Below are positions 25,191-33,700 of a stretch of DNA of 41,441 nt, in pieces (the first letter of the stretch is position 1; each line of letters opens with the position of its first letter). The notes under the pieces are model-generated. The model made no database searches and was not told the DNA's origin. It saw only the letters and a list, made by a program, of their open reading frames with translations. The position numbers and the translations under genes were made by a program. This DNA is from Coriobacteriia bacterium. Lineage in GTDB: Bacteria > Actinomycetota > Coriobacteriia > Coriobacteriales > UMGS124. The DNA lies in contig JAGZEG010000021.1 in assembly GCA_018368455.1 (NCBI GenBank), positions 1 to 41,441 on the forward strand, in the 5' to 3' direction.

Positions 25191-25913
25191 CTACGCGCCG
25201 AGGCGATAGCCAAAGCGCCAGACAGTCTGTAGGTAGACGGGACTCGACGGATTGTCCTCGATCTTTTCTCGGATGCGACGAACGTATGTCGGGATGCTGA
25301 TGGCGCTGCCCTCGTATTCCTTGCCCCAGATCGCCTCGATCAGGTCCTCTCGCGTGAAAACCTTGCCCGGCGCGTCAGCCATGAGCGCCAGGATCTGGAA
25401 CTCTTTGGGTGTCAGTGCCACAGTGCGCCCGTGAACCGTCACCTCGCAGCGACGCGGATCGATGTGGAGATCGCCGATCGTAACGGGTTCCGTCATGCCG
25501 CGGCCGTGGCCACTACCTCCGCTGGGCACCTCCTTGGCTCCGCCCCGTCGGGCGCGGCGACGCAGCAGCGCCTCGATGCGTAGTAAGATCTCTTCCTCGT
25601 TGAACGGTTTTGTGAGGTAGTCGTCGGCCCCAGCCCTGAAACCGATCTTTTTATCAACGATGTCGCCCTTTGCTGACAACATGAGGATGGGGACATCGGG
25701 ATCGATGGCGCGAATACGCTCGCATGCCTCGAAACCGTCAAGATGCGGCATCACAATATCGAGCACGACGAGGTCGGGCTTCTCGCGTGCAAATTTCTCA
25801 AGAGCCTCTCGACCATCGCATGCGCCAAAAAACGTATAGCCAGCTCCAGTCAGGATGATGCCCAGAGCCGACACGAGGCTCGGCTCGTCATCTGCCACCA
25901 GAATCTTCGCCAT
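25191..25913 (-). CDS. OmpR-family response regulator
   Basis: A 240-residue response regulator. The receiver domain (residues 1-120) has the acidic pair D8-D9, the phosphoacceptor D52 in VVLDIVMP, and the LTKPF lysine. The winged-helix DNA-binding domain (about 150-238) shows LTPKEFQILALMADAPGKVFTREDLIEAIWG and PTYVRRIREKIEDNPSSPVYLQTVWRFGYRL. A Gly-rich linker joins the two. The ATG at 25913 follows GGGGAGGG. It lies 110 bases downstream of the haem-domain histidine kinase on the same strand, clearly its partner. The probable target is the NrfA-like gene just upstream of the kinase, and perhaps other cytochromes in the window. Confidence 0.93.
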   Translation of the reverse strand: MAKILVADDEPSLVSALGIILTGAGYTFFGACDGREALEKFAREKPDLVVLDIVMPHLDGFEACERIRAIDPDVPILMLSAKGDIVDKKIGFRAGADDYLTKPFNEEEILLRIEALLRRRARRGGAKEVPSGGSGHGRGMTEPVTIGDLHIDPRRCEVTVHGRTVALTPKEFQILALMADAPGKVFTREDLIEAIWGKEYEGSAISIPTYVRRIREKIEDNPSSPVYLQTVWRFGYRLGA

Positions 25914-26023
25914 CGCGTCCCTCCCCTTTCGCGCCGTCATCCCCTAACACGCACGCCCCAGTATAGCCAGGTCAAACGTTCACTCGCCAACAGCCAGCGA
26001 CGCTCGTCGTCATGAAAGCGCCC

Positions 26024-27628
26024 CTACTCACCTCGCGCAGACAGGTCGCCAGCATCCGAAACGAAGGGATCCAGGGGCAGCGTCACCGTGAACACGCTGC
26101 CACGACCCACCTCGCTTTGCACGCTCACGCTGCCGCCCAGACGCTCGGCGAGCGTTCGCACAAGGTAGAGCCCCAGTCCGCTCCCCTGCGAAGACGAGGC
26201 CATCTCAAAGCCCGACTGGCTGAACTTGCCGAAGATGCGCTCGAACTCCTCCTCCGGGATGCCGCACCCCGTGTCGCTCACCGTGATAACGAGCTCGCGA
26301 ATCGACACGGCGCCCCGCTCGCCATCGCCCATCCGCACTCCAATGGCCACCTCACCGCCGCGCTCCGTAAACTTCACGGCGTTGCTCGCAAGGTTCATCA
26401 CGATCTTGCGCAAGGCCTCAGCATCGGTATAAACAATAGGCACGTCCGCATCCACGTGCTTGGTCAAGCGGATGCCTTGTTTGAGCGCCAGCGGCTCGAC
26501 AACGCTTCCCACCATGCCAAGCACGTCGACGACATCCACCTCATCGCGAGTGATCTCCAGGCGATTCTCCTCGATCTTGGCAACGTCAATCGTATTGTTC
26601 ACCATCTCGAGCAACACCTGACTGTTTTCCTTTATCTCGCTCAGTAGGCGCGCATCGTCAACATCGGCCCCCTCGCGGCCTGCACCGCCGCCGCGTTCCC
26701 GCATGCGCTTCTCCCAGATCTCCGTGAACGCGATAATGGACGACAGCGGAGTGCGAAGCTCGTGACTCATGACAGCCAGAAAGTCAGCCTTGGCCTCGTT
26801 TTCGGACCGCAGGCGTACGTTGGCAGCCTTCAGGGGTTGCGTGACCCAACGATTCAGCGCGAATCGCACAATGAGCACGATCGCCACGGCAAGCACGACA
26901 AAGAACACGACAGAGCGGACGAGCCCCGCCGTCGCCTCCGCCTCATATGGCGCAAGCGGGATCATGATGCTCACCGCCCCCGCCATATCGCCCAGCGCCA
27001 TGCCCTCCTTGATAAAGCCCGTCTCATCGAACTCGCCAGCAGGAGACCCGTGACAGTCGAGGCAGTTGTGTTTGATCGTGAGCAACGAGACATAGCGGAA
27101 CATGCTCTGGCCTTCGTAGGTGTCGCGACCGTAATACTCCGTCGTCGAGGCGTCCTCCCTAAAGCTGTCAAGCGCCGCCTGCTCGAAGGCGTCGGGCTCG
27201 TCGGTCGCCGTGCGCGGGTCTTCTCGAACGTAGCGGATCACATAGCCCTCGGCTTCGTTCGTAAAGCGGCGGGCAATGCCCTTGCCGGCCACGGCGCAGT
27301 AGATTCCCTTGAAGTCATAGGAGCCGTCTGCATTGAAGTTGATGGCGTTCTGGGACTGGTCGATGTAGTCCCACACGGCCGTCATCTCTGCGTTGAGCGT
27401 GCGCGCCTCGGTCAGCGCCTTGTCCTGGACGCCCTGCTGCTGGGCGACGTGCGTCCACACAAGGTAGATGCAGGCGGCAACGGTGACGACCGCGACGATG
27501 ACGAGACCGAATCTCGCCGACATGCGACGGGGCAGGGCCTCGTGCGGCGCGGGATCCCGATCCTTTGCCAAGAACCGCCCAACGCCCTGACGCGCCGCCG
27601 CTTGCCTCGTCTCCCCATGGCCGCCCAT
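26024..27628 (-). CDS. Sensor histidine kinase with periplasmic c-type haem (DUF3365/Tll0287-like) domain
   Basis: A 534-residue membrane kinase. Two membrane segments (about residues 40-58 and 236-257) flank an extracytoplasmic DUF3365-type domain containing one c-haem site, CLDCH at 189-193. The cytoplasmic part has the phosphoacceptor HELRTP (H289), the N box (NLASNAVKFT), G1 (DTGCGIPEEE) and G2 (GSGLGLYLV). The haem suggests sensing of redox state or of a small ligand such as NO, nitrite or oxygen; which one is not visible. The ATG at 27628 follows GAGGGGAG. It is followed by its response regulator and preceded, after a terminator, by the NrfA-like gene on the same strand. Confidence 0.9.
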   Translation of the reverse strand: MGGHGETRQAAARQGVGRFLAKDRDPAPHEALPRRMSARFGLVIVAVVTVAACIYLVWTHVAQQQGVQDKALTEARTLNAEMTAVWDYIDQSQNAINFNADGSYDFKGIYCAVAGKGIARRFTNEAEGYVIRYVREDPRTATDEPDAFEQAALDSFREDASTTEYYGRDTYEGQSMFRYVSLLTIKHNCLDCHGSPAGEFDETGFIKEGMALGDMAGAVSIMIPLAPYEAEATAGLVRSVVFFVVLAVAIVLIVRFALNRWVTQPLKAANVRLRSENEAKADFLAVMSHELRTPLSSIIAFTEIWEKRMRERGGGAGREGADVDDARLLSEIKENSQVLLEMVNNTIDVAKIEENRLEITRDEVDVVDVLGMVGSVVEPLALKQGIRLTKHVDADVPIVYTDAEALRKIVMNLASNAVKFTERGGEVAIGVRMGDGERGAVSIRELVITVSDTGCGIPEEEFERIFGKFSQSGFEMASSSQGSGLGLYLVRTLAERLGGSVSVQSEVGRGSVFTVTLPLDPFVSDAGDLSARGE

Positions 27629-27659
27629 TAAGTCTCCCCTCGCCTCAACCCGCGCCCAT

Positions 27660-27706
27660 TGTACGAAAAGCAAAGCGGCGAGACGCGCCGAAGCACGTCT
27701 CGCCGC
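27660..27706 (-). terminator. Terminator of the NrfA-like gene
   Basis: GCGGCGAGACG (27675-27685) pairs perfectly with CGTCTCGCCGC (27696-27706). In the minus direction the stem is followed by TTTGCTTTT. It separates the cytochrome transcript from the kinase gene. Confidence 0.8.
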
Positions 27707-27743
27707 CTATGCAACCTTTGCGCCACGCAGGCACCTTCAGAGC

Positions 27744-29096
27744 CTACGCAAGCAATTCCTTGACCTCGTCGAGCAGGGCACTCGCCTGCGCCGTGTAGTT
27801 GTCGGTCGCCATCGGATTGTGGGCGACCTTCACGCCGTAATCGGCCGAGCCCATGACGGCCTGTAGGTACGCGTCGGCGCGGGAGTACTTGTCGCGTGCC
27901 TCCTGCAGCGTGGCCTCGTCAACGGCGCCGCTCTGGTTGGCCTGAGCCAGCAGCTCGTGCACCTCGGTACGCTTCTCGTCGGCGGCCTTCTCGATCTCGG
28001 CGGCCTCGGCCTGGCGCTCTTTGACCATGGCCTTCATGTCGGCCGTCGTCTCAATGCCCTGCGCGGAGTGGCAGCTCAGACAGTAGTTCAGCGAGTCCTC
28101 GCTCTCAAGCGGCGAGCCCGAGGCGTTGTGGCTCGTGTACGTGGCACCCGTCTGCTCGTCGGTGGCCTGCGGCATGTGGCAGCTCACGCACGTCACACCC
28201 AGCTCGCGCATCGCGCTACCCTGGGTGAATTCAACATCGGGGTGAGACAGCGTCGAGACGAGTGCGCCCGTCTCCTCGTCAACGCCGCAGATGCCGTCCT
28301 CAACGACCGCGTCGTACAGCGCGTCAATGTCCGTGCCGAACTGATACGGAGCAAAACCGTCCATCGTCTCCTGGTCGGTGATGTGCGAGCGATAGTCCAG
28401 CGAGTTGTGGCACTGGCCGCAAGCACGCTCGGCGGCGTCGAAGTCGTCGTACGCATCGCGAGCCAGTTGCGACCAGTACGTGAGCTGGGCGTCGGGCGCG
28501 CTCGAGGACGGGTCTCCATCGTGGCAGGTCTTGCAGTCCCACACCTGGCCATCAACGGTGTCGACGAAGTCCTGGTCGAGCTCGGCCACGAAGATGCCGG
28601 GCCCCTTCTCCTCGTAGACGATGTCAAAGTTCGACGTCTTGCACGAGAAGCAGCCCTGCTTGAACTCCTGGGCGGCCACAGCGCCAAGCTGATCCTCGGC
28701 GATGACCCACTGGTGACTCGCCTCGTCATACTCAAAGCCAGAGATGGCATAGTTGCCGCTATCGTCGGTGATGAGTGTCGTGCCGTCGCGCACGACCGGG
28801 GCAAGCAGCTTAGCCTTGAGGTCGTAGTGGCCGTGCGGCTGGCCATCGGCCTTGACCGTACTCTGGTGATACGAGCCGTACTCGAGAGGATACAGCACGC
28901 CCCATTCGTCCTCGGTGACCGAAGAAGGATCGGACTGCGCAACTGCGGTGATCTCCTCCTTTGTCGGCTCTTGAGCTCCGTCGGCTGCCAGAGCCTGCGG
29001 CGCTGAAGCGCACAGTGCAGCGCTCACCCCTACGGCAGCGCAAAACGCGACGATTGACGAGCCCGCGAAGGCCCACTTCCTGGCGTGCTTGTGCAT
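27744..29096 (-). CDS. Divergent pentaheme NrfA-like cytochrome c with altered active site
   Basis: A 450-residue exported cytochrome, clearly paralogous to the NrfA homologue at 20691, with a Sec signal (about residues 1-37). Haem motifs are CFSCK 149-153, CKTCH 188-192, CGQCH 226-230, CVSCH 303-307 and CLSCH 339-343. The catalytic His (H285, HPDVEF) is kept, but the catalytic Tyr three residues after the third haem is Leu233 (CGQCHNSL), the position matching haem-ligand His275 of E. coli NrfA is Met296 (GSAMREL), and no Arg occurs in the 28 residues before the first haem. These changes argue against ordinary nitrite reduction and for a different substrate or an electron-transfer role with a His/Met haem. 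No nrfH is nearby. AGAGGAAG precedes the ATG. The haem-sensing two-component genes follow. Confidence 0.85.
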   Translation of the reverse strand: MHKHARKWAFAGSSIVAFCAAVGVSAALCASAPQALAADGAQEPTKEEITAVAQSDPSSVTEDEWGVLYPLEYGSYHQSTVKADGQPHGHYDLKAKLLAPVVRDGTTLITDDSGNYAISGFEYDEASHQWVIAEDQLGAVAAQEFKQGCFSCKTSNFDIVYEEKGPGIFVAELDQDFVDTVDGQVWDCKTCHDGDPSSSAPDAQLTYWSQLARDAYDDFDAAERACGQCHNSLDYRSHITDQETMDGFAPYQFGTDIDALYDAVVEDGICGVDEETGALVSTLSHPDVEFTQGSAMRELGVTCVSCHMPQATDEQTGATYTSHNASGSPLESEDSLNYCLSCHSAQGIETTADMKAMVKERQAEAAEIEKAADEKRTEVHELLAQANQSGAVDEATLQEARDKYSRADAYLQAVMGSADYGVKVAHNPMATDNYTAQASALLDEVKELLA

Positions 29097-29610
29097 ACGT
29101 CTTCCTCTCCCTGTGTCCCTCACGATTGGTGCGCCGCAACCAACCTCGCCAGAGATTGCCTAGGCGCGAGGGAACCTCCCAGATGCATGGCACCAAGCAT
29201 AGGCGAGCCTGAAGGCAGGCTGAATTGCCGGAGATTTGTATTCGCATTGCGAAACTGCAAGGAATGGCATGTACCACGGTGGAGCATAGCGAACTGCGGT
29301 GCGGAGTCGCGAGCCCCTCTCGCACGCACGGCAGCATTTCGCGGACAGGAATCCAACCTGTGTATGGCCCGCGCCGCAACCTCGACACGAAGGATCCGTC
29401 GAGCTGCAGTTTCGCCTTTCAGCTTTGGGGCGCAGGCCCGTCCGGCCCTGCTTGCCCATACATGACCGCGATGCTTGTCCAAGAAACGCTCGTCGCATGC
29501 AAAGAGCCCGCGACGCGCCCGCGATGGTAGCATGGGCGCGCACACGATCCGACAGCCCGACCGGCCGGGTCCACCCCCCACGCCGGCACGACATCCCGAA
29601 AGAGGCATCC
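29097..29610. other. Non-coding region between divergent genes
   Basis: About 510 bases between the NrfA-like gene (minus) and the gamma-glutamyltransferase gene (plus), so it should carry both promoters. It contains the TTGCG-AAAC-TGCAA element at 29247-29260, overlapped by the perfect palindrome TTCGCATTGCGAA (29241-29253). No convincing -10/-35 pair or RNA gene was found. Confidence 0.45.
29241..29260. promoter_or_regulatory. Palindromic site upstream of the NrfA-like gene
   Basis: TTGCG-AAAC-TGCAA (29247-29260) matches the site upstream of the first nrfA gene (TTGCG-AAAA-CGCAA) in all but two of 14 positions and has the same 5-4-5 geometry. It lies about 150 bases from the start codon at 29096. 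The overlapping TTCGCATTGCGAA is a second, perfect palindrome. The two NrfA paralogues may therefore share a regulator. Confidence 0.5.
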
Positions 29611-31332
29611 ATGGCAGACACGCCCTCCCCCGCCGCCCCGACTCCGCTGGCCCCGTTCGACCCCACGTACCAGCGCCATCCCTCGCGCCGCTATCCCGTG
29701 TACGCCCGCGGCGGCATGGTGAACTGTTCCTCGCCCCAGGCGGCCGCGGCCGGCCTTGAGGCCCTGCGAGCCGGAGGCACGGCCGTCGACGCCGCCGTTG
29801 CCGCGGCCAGCGCGCTCACCGTCGTGGAGCCCACGGCCAACGGCATCGGCTCCGATGCGTTCGCCCTCGTGTGGTCGGCGCGCGACCAGAAGCTCTACGG
29901 CCTCAACTCGAGCGGCCCCGCCCCGGCGGCCATCTCCATCGAGCGCGTCCTCGCCGACGGGCGCGCCGAGGATGGCAAGATGCCCAAGCTCGGGTGGACG
30001 CCCGTCACCGTCTCGGGCGCTCCCGGCGCTTGGGCGGCGCTCACGAAGCGCTTCGGCCGCCGCTCCCTGGCCGACAACCTCGCGCCGGCCGTGCGCTACG
30101 CCCGCGAGGGCTATCCCTGCGCGCCGAACCTCTCGCTCATGTGGCAGCGCTCGTTCGACAAGTACGCGCCACTGGCCGGTGAGGATGCCTTCGCCGAGTG
30201 GTTCGTCACGTTCGCGCCGCAGGGCCGTGCACCGCTGGCCGGCGAGCTCGTCACGCTGCCCCACCACGCCGACACGCTTGAGGCGATCGGTGCCACGGAC
30301 GCCGCCGCGTTCTACTCGGGCGACATCGCGCGCGCCATCGACGCCGACAGCCGCGCGCACGGCGGCTACCTGCGCTATGAGGACCTCGCCGCGTTCGAGC
30401 CGCAGTGGGTCGAACCGCTGAGCGTCGACTACCACGGCTACACCGTCTGCGAGATTCCGCCCAACGGCCAGGGCATCGCCGCGCTCATGGCGCTGGGGAC
30501 GCTCGAGGCGCTCGACGGGCTCGGCGGCCCCCTCGCGGCACCGGGAGGCTCGCTGGCGTTCGGAGGCTCCGGGCGCACGGACAGCATCGAGCCCGACTTG
30601 GCGCTCCACCGGCAGATCGAGGCGATGAAGCTCGCGTTTGCCGACGCATTCGCCCACGTCACGGACCCCACGCGCATGGACGTCGACCCCCACGAGCTGC
30701 TGACGCCCGAGCTGTGCGCCCGCCGCGCGGCGCGCATCAGCGAGCATGCGCAGGACTTCGGGCCCACGCTGCCGCCGCATAGCAACACGGTCTACCTGTG
30801 CTGCGCCGACGCCGAGGGCAACATGGTGAGCTACATCCAGTCGAACTACATGGGATTCGGCTCAGGCATCGTCGTGCGCGGGACGGGCGTCGCCCTGCAG
30901 AACCGCGGACACGACTTCTCGCTCGACCCGACGGCTGCCAACGCGTTGGCGCCGGGCAAGCGCACGTACCACACAATCATCCCCGGCTTCCTCATGCGCG
31001 ACGGCCGCCCCGTGGGGCCGTTCGGCGTCATGGGCGGCTACATGCAGCCGCAGGGCCACGTGCAGGTCGTCTGCAACTACGTCGACGGGCGGCTCGACCC
31101 GCAGCAGGCGCTCGACGCGCCGCGCTGGCAGTGGCTGCGCGACGGCTCGCTCATCGTCGAGGACCGCTTCGATGCGGAGCTGGCCCGCAAGCTGGCGCGG
31201 CGCGGCCACCGCGTGCGCGTCGAGCTCGATACCAGCGAGTTCGGCCGCGGCCAGATGATCGTGCGGCTGGACAACGACACGCTCGTCGGCGGATGCGAGA
31301 GCCGCACGGATAGCCTCATCGCCTGCTGGTAG
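29611..31332 (+). CDS. Gamma-glutamyltransferase family protein
   Basis: A 573-residue member of the N-terminal-nucleophile gamma-glutamyltransferase family. The large-subunit start is typical (GGMVNCSSPQAAAAGLEALRAGGTAVDAAVAAASALTVVEPTANGIGSDAFALVW). The self-cleavage and catalytic threonine is probably T393 (SNTVYLCCADAEGNMVSYIQSNYMGFGSGIVV). The small subunit carries PGKRTYHTIIPGFLMRDGRPVGPFGVMGGYMQPQGHVQVV and LDAPRWQW. There is no signal peptide, so unlike classical Ggt it should be cytoplasmic. It would hydrolyse gamma-glutamyl amides (glutathione-like compounds) or a related acyl-amide. The ATG at 29611 follows AAAGAGG; the long upstream open frame overlaps regulatory DNA and is not coding. 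Confidence 0.9.
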   Translation: MADTPSPAAPTPLAPFDPTYQRHPSRRYPVYARGGMVNCSSPQAAAAGLEALRAGGTAVDAAVAAASALTVVEPTANGIGSDAFALVWSARDQKLYGLNSSGPAPAAISIERVLADGRAEDGKMPKLGWTPVTVSGAPGAWAALTKRFGRRSLADNLAPAVRYAREGYPCAPNLSLMWQRSFDKYAPLAGEDAFAEWFVTFAPQGRAPLAGELVTLPHHADTLEAIGATDAAAFYSGDIARAIDADSRAHGGYLRYEDLAAFEPQWVEPLSVDYHGYTVCEIPPNGQGIAALMALGTLEALDGLGGPLAAPGGSLAFGGSGRTDSIEPDLALHRQIEAMKLAFADAFAHVTDPTRMDVDPHELLTPELCARRAARISEHAQDFGPTLPPHSNTVYLCCADAEGNMVSYIQSNYMGFGSGIVVRGTGVALQNRGHDFSLDPTAANALAPGKRTYHTIIPGFLMRDGRPVGPFGVMGGYMQPQGHVQVVCNYVDGRLDPQQALDAPRWQWLRDGSLIVEDRFDAELARKLARRGHRVRVELDTSEFGRGQMIVRLDNDTLVGGCESRTDSLIACW

Positions 31333-31945
31333 GAAGACGAGACGCCCGAGAACAAGCGACTCGCCTCGCGAGGCCAATGCGCCCGCTCGGGGCGGCGCCC
31401 GGCGAGAACCCGATAACCAAGCCCCGGCCATCGCCCCGCATCGGAAGGGCGGCGACCGGGGCTTCCCTGCAACCGCTGGCACATGCGGAAATCGCTGCCC
31501 ACGGAAGGTGGCGCTTCCCGCATGGCAGGCTGGACCGCCTCGCCGCACCCGGCTAATCCGGCTCCACGAGCTCCGCCGCAATCCCGGCGTGCCAACGGGC
31601 GCGATCTCCGCGTCCAGAAAGGCAGAGCAGTACCAGAGGCCGCCTCGTTGGCCAAAAAGTACCTGCTTTGCGAGGATTTCTGGTGTCAGATGCTCACCGC
31701 CAGGAAAACGTGTCCTATCGACCTGCGGTTTTCTCGGATGCCATAGCTAGCAGCGCGCCTGTCCACTCGCAAAGCGGGCACCTTTTGGCCACGCGGACCC
31801 CTTCTCGTCCTTCTCTGGGTGCCCAGGCACCTTCCCCGTCTCGAAAAGCCCCGCCCCCGCATGCTCGAGCGCGCAAAAAGGCCGCCAGACCGTCCTTCTC
31901 GACGGCCCGGCGGCCTCGGTGGCCCATATCAGCAGAGCCTGCGCC
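31333..31945. other. Non-coding region between convergent genes
   Basis: About 610 bases between the stops of the gamma-glutamyltransferase and peptide-binding protein genes. It holds a hairpin AAGCCCCGG/CCGGGGCTT (31419-31427 with 31456-31464) that may end the plus-strand transcript, a copy of a 14-base element also present at 20301-20314 (31597-31610), and the terminator of the minus-strand gene (separate entry). No gene was recognised. Confidence 0.5.
31875..31915 (-). terminator. Rho-independent terminator of the second peptide-binding protein gene
   Basis: In the minus direction GGCCGCC pairs with GGCGGCC and an inner CCGTC pairs with GACGG, giving a two-part stem followed by TTTTT. It lies 30 bases after the stop. 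Confidence 0.85.
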
Positions 31946-33700
31946 CTACGCGCTCAGCCAGCAGCGGTTGAAGCGCGCGTAGCCCATCATGTTCATGAGC
32001 AGGTTGTTCACGCGGCCCGAGCACACGTAGCCGTGGCCGTACACGCACAGCGGGATGAGCGGGAAGTCCTCGGCCACGATCTTGTCAGCGGCCTGGTAGC
32101 CCGCAGCGCGCTCGTCGGCATCCGTCTTGCCTGCCGCCTCGTTGAGCGCCGCCTCGAACTCGGGGTTGTCGTACTTGCAGTAGTTGCTGCCCGCGCCCTT
32201 GAAGAACGCGTCCTGCAGGTAGGAGTAGGCGCTCGGCGCGTCAGCCGTGAAGCCCATGCGGCCGATCTGGTAGTCGCCCGCCGTCAGGGCGTCGAGGTAG
32301 GCGGCCCACTCCTGCGTCTCGATCGTCGCATCGATGCCCACGGCCTGCAGGTCGGCCTGGATCATCGTGAAGATGTCCTCGTTGCCCGAGCCCGTGTTCG
32401 TCGACAGCGTCAGCGACAGGTTGCGCTTGCCGTTTGCGTCGGCCGGGTAGCCCGCCTTGTCGAGGTACTCGGCTGCCTTGTCCTTGTCGCTCTCGGCCGG
32501 GCAGTGCTCCCAGGTGCCCGCCTGATAGCCGGCGAGCGACGGCGGCAGCACGTCATCGACAGGCGTGCGCGAGTTCTCAAGCACCGTCGTGCAGATGGCC
32601 TGGCGGTTGATGGCATAGGACAGGGCGATGCGCAGGTCCTTGTTGCTCATCACGGCGTCTTCGTTGTTGCAGATGATGCAGTAGACAGTCGTCTCCTTGC
32701 CCGAGAGCACCTGCTTGCCGGGGTTCACGAGGTTGCCGTCGACCTCCGCCGTGCCGTACATCGTCGTCGAGGCCGTGAACTGGCCGTTGGGGATGAGCGT
32801 GAAGTCGAGGTTGCCGGCCTGGAACTCCGACCACGCCGTGTCGTCATCAGCGTAGATGGCAAAGTTGACGCCGTCGATGAACGGCTTCTCGCCCGTGTAG
32901 CCCTCGTAGCGCTTCACGACGATGCGCTGACCGTCCTCCCACTGGCCGTCCATCTGGAACGGGCCGTTGCCGATGGGCGCGACGCGGAACTTCTGGAAGT
33001 CCTCCTCAGTATCCGTCGAGCCCGCAGGCACCGGCGCCGTCGAGGGATGCGTCGTGATGATGGGAAAGTCGGCAAACGGCTGCGTCAGGTTCACAACGAG
33101 CGTGTAGTCGTCGGGGCACTCGATGGCGAGCTCGGAGGCCTGACCGGACTGCATCTCCGTGGCGCCCTTCACCATCGTGATGATGGAGCCCTGCGTCGAG
33201 GGAGACGGCTTGAAGTCGTGCTTGCAGATGCGCTCCCAGCTGTACTTGAAGTCCTTCGACGTGACGGGCGCGCCGTTGTGGAACGTGGCGTCCTTGCGCA
33301 GGTGGAACGTGAACTGCGTCGCGTCGTCGTTGGACTCCCAGCTCTCGGCCGCGAGCGGCGTGACCTGGCCATCGAAGTTGTTGAGCGCCGTCAGCGTGTC
33401 GAACAGCGCGTAGGTCACCATGCAGCCGTTGTTCTCAGACGAGGAGAACGGCTCGATGCCGGCGGGGTTGATGATGAACCAGTTGAGCGTGCCGCCCTGG
33501 ACGGCAGCGGACGTGTCGGCGTCGGGACCCTTGTAGTCGGAGCCCTCAGCAGCAATCGCAGGCGTGGAAGCGAGTCCTTTGGAACCGAGCGCAAGCAGGC
33601 CAGCCGTGGCTGCGGCGCCGGCGAGGAAGCCACGACGCGTCACGGAGGGCGCCTGTGTCTTGCTGCTGGACAGTGCAGATTCGCAATATTGCATATTCAT
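31946..33700 (-). CDS. Tat-exported peptide-binding protein (SBP_bac_5), orphan
   Basis: A 584-residue solute-binding protein closely related to that at 18230-19999 over its whole length: both share GNGPF.MDG.W.DGQ, KRYEGY.G.KPF.DGVNF and LSYAINRQAIC-type segments. The Tat signal has arginines at residues 22-23 (VTRRGFLAGAAATAGLLALG) and no lipobox Cys. The conserved DDATQFTFHLRKDATFHNGAPVTSKDFKYSWERICKHDF is present. The ATG at 33700 is chosen because GGGAG lies eight bases upstream; the frame continues to a GTG at 33745 without a ribosome site. No permease or ATPase genes are adjacent. It ends with the sequence CWLSA just before a strong terminator. Confidence 0.88.
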   Translation of the reverse strand: MNMQYCESALSSSKTQAPSVTRRGFLAGAAATAGLLALGSKGLASTPAIAAEGSDYKGPDADTSAAVQGGTLNWFIINPAGIEPFSSSENNGCMVTYALFDTLTALNNFDGQVTPLAAESWESNDDATQFTFHLRKDATFHNGAPVTSKDFKYSWERICKHDFKPSPSTQGSIITMVKGATEMQSGQASELAIECPDDYTLVVNLTQPFADFPIITTHPSTAPVPAGSTDTEEDFQKFRVAPIGNGPFQMDGQWEDGQRIVVKRYEGYTGEKPFIDGVNFAIYADDDTAWSEFQAGNLDFTLIPNGQFTASTTMYGTAEVDGNLVNPGKQVLSGKETTVYCIICNNEDAVMSNKDLRIALSYAINRQAICTTVLENSRTPVDDVLPPSLAGYQAGTWEHCPAESDKDKAAEYLDKAGYPADANGKRNLSLTLSTNTGSGNEDIFTMIQADLQAVGIDATIETQEWAAYLDALTAGDYQIGRMGFTADAPSAYSYLQDAFFKGAGSNYCKYDNPEFEAALNEAAGKTDADERAAGYQAADKIVAEDFPLIPLCVYGHGYVCSGRVNNLLMNMMGYARFNRCWLSA

